Shown piece by piece: positions 17,456 to 25,408 of a stretch of DNA of 64,000 nucleotides; the stretch's first letter is position 1; the number at the start of each line of letters is the position of its first letter. A program made the position numbers and the translations under genes. Source of the stretch: Frankia sp. RB7 (GTDB taxonomy: Bacteria > Pseudomonadota > Alphaproteobacteria > Rhizobiales > Xanthobacteraceae); NCBI GenBank assembly GCA_030403585.1, contig JAUEPE010000012.1, forward strand, positions 78,887 through 142,886, given 5' to 3'. The notes beneath the pieces were generated by a model that saw nothing but the letters and a program-made list of their open reading frames with translations, searched no databases and was not told where the DNA came from.

Positions 17456-17899
17456 TCACCGCGACGGCGCGACGCTCAATTGTGCATTCGCGGCCTCGAC
17501 ATCGCGTGAAGGACGCAGCGCATAGGCGCCGTCGCCGAGCAGTACCTGCGCTACGAGTCCGATTGCCCAGAAGGCGGGGAATTCCCAACCGCCCTTCGGA
17601 TTGGTGAAGAAGAAGCCGGCGGCACCGTGCACGGTGAAGATCGCGCCGAGCAGGATCGGGATGCCGGCCAGCGCCGCATAGCGGGTCCAGACGCCGAGGA
17701 TCAGGGCGATGCCGCTGAGAATCTCGACGGTTATCACGAGATAGGCGAGTTCCGGCGGGAAGCCGAGGCTGCCGAAGAATTTTGCGGTCCCGGCCGGGGT
17801 GAAGACGAACAGTTTCAGGCTGGCATGGGCCAGGAATAGCGCGCCCAGGGTCACACGCAGCACCAGGGCGGCGTAGGGAGCGGTACGGGAATCGATCAT
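17456..17899 (-). CDS. DoxX family membrane protein
   Basis: The 147-residue product has four hydrophobic segments and the DoxX pattern (VLRVTLGALFLAHASLKL near the start, LAYLVITVEILSGIALILG in the middle, and a C-terminal GGWEFPAFWAIGLVAQ). I chose the ATG at 17899 because GGAGACC stands six bases before it; the ATG at 17911 has no ribosome site. DoxX-family proteins are small inner-membrane proteins of poorly defined function, some tied to thiol or oxidative stress. The gene is divergent from a LysR regulator that starts at 17995, and the operator-like palindrome between them suggests that this regulator controls it. Confidence 0.9.
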   Translation of the reverse strand: MIDSRTAPYAALVLRVTLGALFLAHASLKLFVFTPAGTAKFFGSLGFPPELAYLVITVEILSGIALILGVWTRYAALAGIPILLGAIFTVHGAAGFFFTNPKGGWEFPAFWAIGLVAQVLLGDGAYALRPSRDVEAANAQLSVAPSR

Positions 17900-17924
17900 G
17901 GCGGTCTCCATTGTTGGGACAGCT

Positions 17925-17945
17925 ATGATCTATTCTCAAAATCAT
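17925..17945. promoter_or_regulatory. candidate LysR-type operator between doxX and lysR
   Basis: The dyad ATGAT-N11-ATCAT contains the T-N11-A spacing typical of LysR-family binding sites and lies in the 95-base gap between the divergent starts (17899 and 17995). The surrounding sequence is AT-rich, unlike the rest of the window, and also repeats ctattct at about 17930 and 17954. Confidence 0.6.
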
Positions 17946-17994
17946 GATAATTGGCTATTCTGTAAAAATACTTCACACTGATAGAGTGAGATAG

Positions 17995-18915
17995 ATGCTC
18001 GACCGGCTGACCAGCCTGGAAGTCTTCGCCAAGGTGGCGGCGAACGGCAGCCTGTCCGCTGCGGCCCGGGCGATGAGCCTGTCGCAGACCATGGTCACCA
18101 AGCACGTCGCCTCGCTGGAGGCACGGCTCGGCATCAAGCTGTTCCACCGCACTACGCGGCGGCTGTCGATCACCGAGGCCGGACGCCTCTATCTGGAATC
18201 CTCCGAGCGGATCCTTGCCGACATGGAGACGGCCGATGCCGCAGTCGCGCGGGAGCGCGCCGAGCCGCGCGGATTGTTGCGAGTCAACGTGCCCGTCGTG
18301 TTCGGCACGCGGCAGATAGCGCCCCTCATTGCAGACTTCTCGGAACGCTACCCCGAGGTCACGATCGAGCTCGGCCTCAACGATCGCCTCGTCGATCTCG
18401 CCGAGGAAGGCTGGGACCTCGCGATCCGCATCGGACGCTTACGCGACTCCAGCATGGTGGCGCGAAAGCTCGCGCCGAACCGCCTGGTGGTCTGTGCCGC
18501 GCCGTCCTATCTGGCAAAGCACGGCACGCCGCGCACCGTGGCCGACCTCGCCGCGCATAATTGCCTCGGCTACACGCTCACGCAGCAAGGCAGCGCCGCG
18601 GAATGGCCGTTCGGCGTCGATGGCGAGATCCGCATCCAGATCAGCGGCACCTTGCGCGCCAACAATGGCGATGCGCTGCGCGCCGCGACGCTGGCCGGCC
18701 TCGGCCTCGCCCGGCAGCCGACTTTCATCATCGCCGATGATTTGCGCGCCGGCACGCTGGTCGCGCTTCCGCTCGACCAGCCGGAGATGCAGTCCTCCGC
18801 CGTGCATGCGGTCTACCTGCCCGACCGCTGGCCGCCGGCGAAGGTGCGCGCCTTCATCGATTTCCTCGCCGCACGCTTTGCGCCTGACCCGCCCTGGGAC
18901 CGTGGATTGTTCTGA
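17995..18915 (+). CDS. LysR family transcriptional regulator
   Basis: The 306-residue protein starts with a winged helix-turn-helix (residues ~1-60; LTSLEVFAKVAANGSLSAAA then SQTMVTKHVASLEARLG) and continues with the LysR effector-binding domain (about 90-300). The sequence PRGLLRVNVPVVFGTRQIAP is typical of the CrgA/AaeR-like subgroup that controls efflux, quinone and redox genes. A ribosome site (GAGTGAG) precedes the ATG. Being divergent from the DoxX gene with a T-N11-A dyad in between, it most likely regulates DoxX and itself. Effector unknown. Confidence 0.94.
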   Translation: MLDRLTSLEVFAKVAANGSLSAAARAMSLSQTMVTKHVASLEARLGIKLFHRTTRRLSITEAGRLYLESSERILADMETADAAVARERAEPRGLLRVNVPVVFGTRQIAPLIADFSERYPEVTIELGLNDRLVDLAEEGWDLAIRIGRLRDSSMVARKLAPNRLVVCAAPSYLAKHGTPRTVADLAAHNCLGYTLTQQGSAAEWPFGVDGEIRIQISGTLRANNGDALRAATLAGLGLARQPTFIIADDLRAGTLVALPLDQPEMQSSAVHAVYLPDRWPPAKVRAFIDFLAARFAPDPPWDRGLF

Positions 18916-19059
18916 AAACACAGCACAGCGCGTCGGCTCCGGCAGACCTCCTGCCCCACTTTGCCGCACGCGAAAGCGTGAGATAGCGCACAGACAGAGT
19001 CGTGGCGCGCGATTAGAAAAGGTGACATCCTCGCGCCCATTGCCGATGGAGGTCATTCC

Positions 19060-20550
19060 ATGCGCCGCCCAGTCCTTTGCAATTTAGTTCTCGCCTCCGG
19101 TCTCCTTGCATTCACTCAGTTGATGACGCCGACAGATGCTGTAGCTGAAGCGCGGCTTGCGCTGGTGATCGGCCAATCCGCCTATCGCACGGTGCCGGAA
19201 CTGCCCAACGCCGCCAACGACGCCAAGGGCATGGCGGAACTGCTCGGCAATGCCGGCTTTACCGTCACCGCAGCACCCAATTTGTCGCAGGATGCGATGC
19301 GCCAGACGATCTCGGATTTTGCCGGCAAGGTCAGCGCCAGCGGCGCCGACACGGTCGCCCTGGTGTTCTATGCCGGCCATGGCCTCCAAATCGACGGCGA
19401 GAACTATCTCGTGCCTGTCGATCTCGATCCCAAGCGCGAGGCCGACATTCCGCTGCAGGGCGTGCGGCTGAACGATCTGCTCAACACGCTCGGCGCACTG
19501 CCGACGCGCGCGCGTATCTTCATGCTCGATGCCTGCCGCAACAATCCGTTCCCGGCGCTGAGCGGTGCCGGCCACGGGCTTGCCATCGTCGACACCAAGG
19601 CCGGCGCACAGGGCACCTTCATTTCCTATTCGACCTCGCCCGGTGCCGAAGCCGAGGACGGCTCCGGCGTCGACAGCCCGTACACCACGGCGGCGCTGAC
19701 CGTCGCCAAGCAACCGAACGTGCCGATCGAGGAAGTGTTCAAGCGCATTCGTATCTCGGTCGCGCAATCGACCGACGGACGGCAGATTCCCTGGGAGAGC
19801 TCGTCACTGACGACCGACTTCAAATTCTTCGGTGGTGACAGCAACAGCGGTCAGCCCCCTGCTCCGGGCGCGAACTCGATGGCGCTCGCCAGCGCGACGC
19901 GCAGCGTCGAGGATTGGCGCAAGGATTTGCAAGGCAAGGACGCCCGGGCCGCCTATCAGCTCGTGATCGCCGACGACACGGTGCCCGCCTATCAGGCCTA
20001 CGTCGAACTCTACACGCAGGACGCTCAAACGCCGCGCCTGCGCACGGTGCTGGAGCGGCGGCGCCAGATGCTGGCGTGGGACCGTGCGGTGGCGATCAAT
20101 ACCCGCGCGTCGTACGAGGCCTATCTCGTGAACTGGGACAACAGCGATCTCGCCGCGACCGCGCGCCGGCTGCTGCTCCGCGTGCAGAACCGCAATTATG
20201 TCTTGCCGGTGGCGGCCGCCGCGGTGCCGGTCGCGATCGCCATGGCACCGACTTGCCCCTGCTCGACACCGTCAACGCCGGCGACGCCGATCAACCCGAC
20301 GGTTGCGCCTATCATCAAGAAGCGGGTCGACGACACGCCGCCAAAGCGCAAGGTCGTCGACACGCCGCCGAAGCGCCGGCCGCCGCCTGACGAAACCGTC
20401 GTCGAGCGCGCCCCGCCTCCCGGCCCGCCGCCGGAAGCCGTCGGGATCGGCATCGGGATCGGTCTCGGCATGGGAATGGGAATGGGGGGGCACGGCGGAG
20501 GAGGCATGGGACGCGGCGGCGGCGACTACAACCGCGGCACCAGGTACTGA
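19060..20550 (+). CDS. secreted caspase-like (peptidase C14) protein
   Basis: This 496-residue protein begins with a signal peptide (LVLASGLLAFTQLMTPTDAVA) and continues with a caspase p20-like domain of clan CD: ALVIGQSAYRTVPELPNAAND at ~34-54, the catalytic His in FYAGHG (His107) and the catalytic Cys in MLDACRNNPF (Cys159). Residues 270-390 form a helical region, and the C-terminus is low-complexity: proline/lysine-rich repeats (about 415-460), then glycine-rich GIGIGIGLGMGMGMGGHGGG-like sequence. GGAGG precedes the ATG. Secreted caspase-homologous proteins are frequent in rhizobia (metacaspase-like), but their substrates are mostly unknown. A terminator follows, so it is transcribed alone. 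Confidence 0.92.
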   Translation: MRRPVLCNLVLASGLLAFTQLMTPTDAVAEARLALVIGQSAYRTVPELPNAANDAKGMAELLGNAGFTVTAAPNLSQDAMRQTISDFAGKVSASGADTVALVFYAGHGLQIDGENYLVPVDLDPKREADIPLQGVRLNDLLNTLGALPTRARIFMLDACRNNPFPALSGAGHGLAIVDTKAGAQGTFISYSTSPGAEAEDGSGVDSPYTTAALTVAKQPNVPIEEVFKRIRISVAQSTDGRQIPWESSSLTTDFKFFGGDSNSGQPPAPGANSMALASATRSVEDWRKDLQGKDARAAYQLVIADDTVPAYQAYVELYTQDAQTPRLRTVLERRRQMLAWDRAVAINTRASYEAYLVNWDNSDLAATARRLLLRVQNRNYVLPVAAAAVPVAIAMAPTCPCSTPSTPATPINPTVAPIIKKRVDDTPPKRKVVDTPPKRRPPPDETVVERAPPPGPPPEAVGIGIGIGLGMGMGMGGHGGGGMGRGGGDYNRGTRY

Positions 20551-20575
20551 CACCGCCGCGCTGCGACAGGCATTG

Positions 20576-20607
20576 ATGTCCGCGAGCCTCGCTTGCGGAC
20601 ATTTTTG
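20576..20607 (+). terminator. rho-independent terminator after the caspase-like gene
   Basis: An 8-bp perfect stem (atgtccgc / gcggacat) with an 11-base loop is followed by TTTTTG. It lies 26 bases after the stop codon. Confidence 0.85.
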
Positions 20608-20701
20608 TTGATGGCGCCGGGCCCTCGCCGTCTGCCGTCCTCGAAGCCGGAAATGCTGTAGTCTGACGGCCCAACGCAGATTTTCCGGGGACTCCGCATT
20701 G

Positions 20702-22369
20702 ATGCCGCAAGACACTCACGCCAAGAAAGCATGGCCGCTGTTCCAGTCGCTCGCCTCCTATTCCCTGCCCGGCGATCTCATGGCGGGGCTGACGCTGGCG
20801 GCGATCGCGATCCCCGAGCAGATGGCGACCGCGCGGCTCGGTGGCTTCGCGCCGCAGATCGGCTTCTTCGCCTTCATGGCGGGCTCGCTCGGCTTTGCGC
20901 TGCTCGGCGGCAACCGCTTCCTGTCCTGCGGCGCCGATTCCACGATCACGCCGATCTTCGCCGGCGGACTTGCGGCGCTCGCCGCTGCGGGCTCGCCGGA
21001 CTATCAGGGGCTCGCGATCGCGCTGGCGCTGATGGTCGGCGCGATGATGCTGGCCGGCGGCGCGTTTCGGCTCGGCGGCATCGCCAACCTCTTGTCGATG
21101 CCGGTGATGGTCGGCTTCCTCGCCGGCATCTCCGTCCACATCATCGTGTCGCAATTGCCGGGCGTGCTGGGACTGGAATCGCCGAGCGGGCCGACACTCG
21201 ATCGCATCGGCGTGCTCGCAACCGAGCTCGGCCGCACCAATCCCGTGACGCTCTGCATCGGATTCGGCGTACTGGCCGTGGTCGTCATCTCCGAAAAAAT
21301 CAGTGCAAAGATCCCCGGCGCGCTGATCGGGCTCGTTGCCGCGACCCTGGCCACGATCGCGCTTGGCCTCGAGAACAAGGGCGTCAATGTCGTCGGCACA
21401 GTGCCGGGCACGCTGCCGCGACCGACCTTCCCCGCGCTTGCGCCGGAGCTTTGGGTGCGGCTGGTGCCGCTCGCCTTCGTGATCACGATCGTCGTGATGG
21501 TGCAGACCGCGGCCACCACGCGGTCCTTCCCGTCCGATCCCGACAAGCCCGCCGATGTCGATCGCGACTTCCTCGGTGCCGGCGCCGGCAGCGTACTGTC
21601 AGGCCTGTTCGGAGCCTTCCCCGTCAACGCCAGTCCGCCACGGACCGGCATCGTGGCAGAGACCGGCGGACAGTCGCAGCTTGCAAGCCTTGCGGCTGCA
21701 GTGATCGTCCTGCTGTTGCTCGCGTTCGGAACGGGGCTGCTGCAGCACGTTCCGGAGGCAGCCCTCGGCGGCATCCTGCTGTTCGTCGCGCTGCGGATCA
21801 TCCGCACCAAGCAGATCGTGACGATCTACCGCCAGTCGTTCAGCGAGTTTCTGCTGATCGTCGCCACCGCCGCGCTGATCATCGTGCTGCCGATCCAGCA
21901 GGGCGCGTTCCTCGGCATCGTGCTGTCGCTGCTGCACGGCATCTGGAGCACGACGCGCGCAAGACTCATCGAGTTCGAGCGCGTGCCAGGCACCACGATC
22001 TGGTGGCCGGCGCATCCGCACATCACCGGCGAGCGCATCGCGGGCGTCGCCGTGATCGGGCTGCAGGCGCCGCTGTCCTTCCTCAACGCGCCGGGCTTCC
22101 GCAGCGACGTGACCAAGGTTCTCAGCACGGCGACGCCGCAACTCCTGGTGCTGGAGGCGAGCGGCATGGTCGAGATCGACTTCACCGCCGCGCAGATCCT
22201 GCTCGACGTCTTCAAGGCATGCAGCGAACAGGATGTCACGGTGGCGCTGGCGCGGCTGGAATCGGTGCGTGCGCAGGACGCGTTCGAACGGTTCAAGCTA
22301 TTCGATGTGCTGCCGAAGGAGCACGTCTTCCACAGTGTGGATGAGGCCGTGAGAAAGCTGGCGAAATAA
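20702..22369 (+). CDS. SulP family anion transporter with STAS domain
   Basis: The 555-residue protein has the SulP/SLC26 layout: about 12-14 membrane helices (residues ~20-420, with LASYSLPGDLMAGLTLAAIA and IPEQMATARLGGF at the start) and a cytoplasmic STAS domain (about 430-550, with LLVLEASGMVEIDFTAAQIL). It should be an inner-membrane carrier for sulfate, bicarbonate or an organic anion. The ATG at 20702 is preferred, though the TTG just before it would do; a GGGG run is 9-12 bases upstream. It stands alone and is followed by a palindromic repeat. Confidence 0.93.
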   Translation: MPQDTHAKKAWPLFQSLASYSLPGDLMAGLTLAAIAIPEQMATARLGGFAPQIGFFAFMAGSLGFALLGGNRFLSCGADSTITPIFAGGLAALAAAGSPDYQGLAIALALMVGAMMLAGGAFRLGGIANLLSMPVMVGFLAGISVHIIVSQLPGVLGLESPSGPTLDRIGVLATELGRTNPVTLCIGFGVLAVVVISEKISAKIPGALIGLVAATLATIALGLENKGVNVVGTVPGTLPRPTFPALAPELWVRLVPLAFVITIVVMVQTAATTRSFPSDPDKPADVDRDFLGAGAGSVLSGLFGAFPVNASPPRTGIVAETGGQSQLASLAAAVIVLLLLAFGTGLLQHVPEAALGGILLFVALRIIRTKQIVTIYRQSFSEFLLIVATAALIIVLPIQQGAFLGIVLSLLHGIWSTTRARLIEFERVPGTTIWWPAHPHITGERIAGVAVIGLQAPLSFLNAPGFRSDVTKVLSTATPQLLVLEASGMVEIDFTAAQILLDVFKACSEQDVTVALARLESVRAQDAFERFKLFDVLPKEHVFHSVDEAVRKLAK

Positions 22370-22402
22370 GGGCCTTGGATTGAACCGATCGTGCCGCAGG
22401 CT

Positions 22403-22530
22403 CCCACCTCTCCCGCTTGCTTGCGGGAGAGGTCGGCGCGGGCGCCGGGTGAGGGCTTTCTCCTCGTGGGGACTGTCCCGTTGCGGAGATACCCTCTCCC
22501 CAACCCTCCCCCGCAAGCGAGGGAGGGAGC
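22403..22530. repeat. palindromic repeat element, intergenic copy
   Basis: This element starts with a 10-bp hairpin (cctctcccgc / gcgggagagg, 22407-22432), continues with cgggtgaggg, and ends with a hairpin around ccctcccccgcaagcgaggg (22504-22527). The same order of elements is found at 26241-26371 inside the helicase gene. It fills most of the gap between the SulP gene and the next gene and could act as a terminator for both strands. Confidence 0.8.
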
Positions 22531-22557
22531 GCACCTTCGATGCGGCAACAGCCGCCG

Positions 22558-22920
22558 TTACTGCACCAGCGCCGGATGATCCCGCTGCGCTGTTTCGCGA
22601 ATCCAGCTGGCGTGGATCGCGCGAAACAGGATCTGCGCCGTCTTGATGTCGTTCGCGGTCATGCAGAGATCGACGATGCGATGCACCGCGTCGTCGCGCA
22701 TCAGGCTGTCGGAGATCTTCATCGCGATCTCCATCGCGACCTTTGCGGCGCGTTCATAGCGCGCACTCTCGTTCTTGTCGTTACAGGCGGAGCCTGCGGC
22801 GCTCTGGGCCGCAGCATCACAGATGGCACGGATGCGCTCGGCCGCCTCGATGTCGCCGAGCGGCCATTCGATCGCTTCGTCCCAGATGTCTTTTCGCGTC
22901 TTGCGCGCGAACCACTGCAT
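22558..22920 (-). CDS. conserved-type hypothetical protein, helical
   Basis: The 120-residue frame starts at the ATG complementary to 22918-22920, after GGAGCGAGG; a start ten codons earlier has no ribosome site. The protein is soluble, predicted mostly helical, with two cysteines, and shows no signal or membrane segment. I recognise no domain. It lies between the repeat element and the FAD oxidase gene on the same strand as the latter, 52 bases downstream of it, so co-transcription is possible. Confidence 0.65.
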   Translation of the reverse strand: MQWFARKTRKDIWDEAIEWPLGDIEAAERIRAICDAAAQSAAGSACNDKNESARYERAAKVAMEIAMKISDSLMRDDAVHRIVDLCMTANDIKTAQILFRAIHASWIRETAQRDHPALVQ

Positions 22921-22972
22921 TGCCTCGCTCCGCCGTGACGGAACGAGCATAAACGAAAGGCAATGCCGCGCG

Positions 22973-24397
22973 CTACGCCTCCGGCACGATCTTGCCGGGG
23001 TTGAAGATGTTTTGCGGATCGAGTGCCTTTTTCAGCGCACGCATCGCATCGATTGCTTCAGGACCGAGTTCCGCCTTGAGATATTTCTGCTTGCCCTGGC
23101 CGATGCCGTGCTCACCGGTGCAGGTTCCGTCCATCGCCTGCGCGCGCTCGACCAGGCGATGCATGAATTCCTCACCGCGCGCCATCTCGGCCGCATCGTT
23201 GGTGTCACACACCAGCGAGCAGTGGAAATTGCCGTCGCCGACATGGCCGACGATCGGCGACAACAGGTTGAGCCGCTTGAGATCTTCCTCGGTCTCGCTG
23301 ACGCAATCGGCAAGCCGCGAGATCGGCACGCAGACGTCGGTCGCGACCACGCCGATACTGTCGCCGGGCCGCAGCGCCTTGACGGACCAATAGGCATCGT
23401 GCCGCGCCTGCCACAGTTTTGTGCGGTCCTCCGGCTTGGTGGTCCAGGAGAAATCTCCACCGCCGCAATCCTTCGCGATCTCGCCGAACGCCTTCGACTG
23501 CGCATCGACCTCGATCTCGCTGCCGTGGAATTCCATCAACAGCAGCGGCGTCTCCGGCAGCGTCAGCTTCGAATAGGAATTGCAGGCCTTCACCTGCGCG
23601 GCATTGAGCAACTCGATGCGCGCCACGGGGATGCCGGTCTGGATTGCCAGGATCACGGCCTGACACGCCCCGTGCACGGTCTCGAACGACACCGCGGCCG
23701 CCGCGATCGTCTCGGGAATGCCGCGCAGCCGAATGGTCAGTTCGGAGATGATGCCGAGCGTGCCTTCGGCGCCGACAAACAGATGCGTCAGGTCGTAGCC
23801 GGCGGATGATTTCTTGGCGCGCGTGCCGGTGGTGATGATCTCGCCATCGCCGCGCACGACCTTCAGCGCCAGCACGCTGTCGCGCATGGTGCCATAGCGC
23901 ACCGCGTTGGTGCCGGAGGCGCGTGTCGAGGCCATGCCGCCGAGCGAGGCATCGGCGCCGGGATCGATCGGGAAGAACAGGCCCTGGTCACGCAGATGCT
24001 CGTTGAGCGCCTTGCGGGTGACGCCGGGCTGGATCACGCAGTCGAGGTCCTCGGCATGCACCGCGAGCACCTTGTTCATGTCGCGCAGGTCGATGCAGAT
24101 GCCGCCGGCGGGCGCGTTGACCTGGCCCTCCAGCGAGGTGCCGGTGCCGAAGGGAATGACGGGCACGCCGTTCGTGGCGCAGATCCGCACCACGTCCTGG
24201 ATGTCGGCGGTGTCCTGCGCCATCACCACGCCGTCGGGCGGCTGGTTGACGATCCATGTCGTGGTATGGCCGTGCTGCTCGCGGACGGCCTGGGAGGTGA
24301 TGAGGCGGTTGCCGAAGCGTGCCGCAAGCTGCTCCAGCGCGCTTGCGAGGGCTTTCGGCGCCGGCCGCGGCGGATTATTGGTGATGGTCGTACCCAC
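22973..24397 (-). CDS. FAD-binding oxidase, D-lactate dehydrogenase/glycolate oxidase GlcD type
   Basis: The 474-residue protein starts with GTG at 24397, seven bases after GGGAGGA. It has the FAD-linked oxidase family plan: an N-terminal PCMH-type FAD domain (about 40-220; VIPFGTGTSLEGQVNAPAGG and DPGADASLGGMASTRASGTN) and the C-terminal FAD_oxidase_C domain, with GHVGDGNFH giving the metal-binding histidines and CTGEHGIGQGK near the end. It should oxidise D-lactate or another D-2-hydroxyacid to the 2-oxoacid, passing electrons to quinone or cytochrome. A hydroxyacid role agrees with other acid-metabolising genes in the window, but there is no direct link. It is divergent from a thioesterase gene. 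Confidence 0.92.
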   Translation of the reverse strand: MGTTITNNPPRPAPKALASALEQLAARFGNRLITSQAVREQHGHTTTWIVNQPPDGVVMAQDTADIQDVVRICATNGVPVIPFGTGTSLEGQVNAPAGGICIDLRDMNKVLAVHAEDLDCVIQPGVTRKALNEHLRDQGLFFPIDPGADASLGGMASTRASGTNAVRYGTMRDSVLALKVVRGDGEIITTGTRAKKSSAGYDLTHLFVGAEGTLGIISELTIRLRGIPETIAAAAVSFETVHGACQAVILAIQTGIPVARIELLNAAQVKACNSYSKLTLPETPLLLMEFHGSEIEVDAQSKAFGEIAKDCGGGDFSWTTKPEDRTKLWQARHDAYWSVKALRPGDSIGVVATDVCVPISRLADCVSETEEDLKRLNLLSPIVGHVGDGNFHCSLVCDTNDAAEMARGEEFMHRLVERAQAMDGTCTGEHGIGQGKQKYLKAELGPEAIDAMRALKKALDPQNIFNPGKIVPEA

Positions 24398-24485
24398 GGA
24401 TAGTCCTCCCGACGAGAAGAAACCGTGGCAAAGGATATCTCACCGGTCAAGTCAAGCGACCGGACGCATAGCCAGGGACTGAGAC

Positions 24486-24992
24486 ATGCCGGAGAGTGCC
24501 GCCACCGCCCCTACGCCTGAGCCGTTCCGCTCCTCGATCATGCAGATCGAGCCGCAATGGATCGACTATAACGGCCATCTCAACATGGCCTATTACAATG
24601 TGATGTTCGACCGGGCGATCGACGAGTTCTGGCTCGAGCTCGGGATCGGTCCGGCCTACAAGAAGGAACGCCACGGCTCGACTTTCACCGCCGAATGCCA
24701 TGTGCGTTATCTGCGCGAGATTCACCTTGGCGATCCCGTGCAGATTCTGGTGTGGCTGCTGGGGGCCGACGACAAGCGGCTGCACACATTCGAAGAGCTG
24801 CGGCACGGGACCGAAGGCTGGCTGTCGGCCTGTTCGGAGAACATGTCGCTGCACATGGACATGAACGCCCGGCGCGTTGCACCGTTTCCGTCCGATATTC
24901 AGCAGCGTATCGCAGGGGTCGCCAAGACCCACAGCGCCTTGGGTCGGCCCGAGGGCATCGGCCGAAGCGTGGCGATGCCCTCGAAGCGGTGA
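24486..24992 (+). CDS. 4HBT-type thioesterase
   Basis: The 168-residue protein is a single hot-dog domain. DYNGHLNMAYY is the signature segment of the 4-hydroxybenzoyl-CoA thioesterase family with its catalytic Asp, and HVRYLREIHLGDPVQI is the second conserved strand. It probably hydrolyses an acyl-CoA in the cytoplasm; related proteins from this family act on betainyl-CoA or branched acyl-CoA esters. It is divergent from the FAD oxidase gene across 88 bases, and a DUF1328 gene converges on it with only four bases between the two stops. Confidence 0.88.
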   Translation: MPESAATAPTPEPFRSSIMQIEPQWIDYNGHLNMAYYNVMFDRAIDEFWLELGIGPAYKKERHGSTFTAECHVRYLREIHLGDPVQILVWLLGADDKRLHTFEELRHGTEGWLSACSENMSLHMDMNARRVAPFPSDIQQRIAGVAKTHSALGRPEGIGRSVAMPSKR

Positions 24993-24996
24993 GTGG

Positions 24997-25167
24997 CTAG
25001 ATCCTGCGGCCGCGGGCCAGGCCGACCACGGCCGAGACCAGGAACAGGACGATCGCGACGAAGAAGATGATCTTGGCGATTTCGATCGACGCGCCGGCGA
25101 GGCCGCCGAAGCCCAAGATGGCTGCGATCAGGGCGATAACCAGAAACGTCACAACCCAGCTAAGCAT
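24997..25167 (-). CDS. DUF1328/UPF0391 small membrane protein
   Basis: A 56-residue protein with two hydrophobic helices ([20 protein letters not shown] and [18 protein letters not shown]) and a basic tail GRRI matches the YtjA-like UPF0391 family. The start at 25167 is supported by AGAGG upstream; the longer frame adds an unrelated polar part. The function is unknown; the family is often stress-induced in rhizobia. Confidence 0.9.
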   Translation of the reverse strand: MLSWVVTFLVIALIAAILGFGGLAGASIEIAKIIFFVAIVLFLVSAVVGLARGRRI

Positions 25168-25408
25168 GATCCGAACCTCTGTTTGAATGACTGTCTGCAA
25201 TCGGCGCGGCTGGCGCGCCTCACTTGCACAAACAATCTCCAGCTCGGAACATTGGTTCCGGCCCTCTGGGGCTGGAAATTCGCCCAGCACGCAGGAACAA
25301 AATCAGCCCGCCGCGCACGTGGAAAACCCGGCACGGCCGCCCCATATAGGCAGTAATCCCTGTTATGAAGGCTCCCTTCCACCACCTCGCGGTGCCATCG
25401 TGGGGCCA

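Noticed and set aside
18968..18981. cacgc/gcgtg hairpin after the LysR gene
   Set aside because: Only five base pairs and no T run. Too weak to call a terminator.
22391..22646. Short plus-strand frames across the palindromic repeat
   Set aside because: They are made only by the repeat and have no ribosome site or similarity to known proteins.
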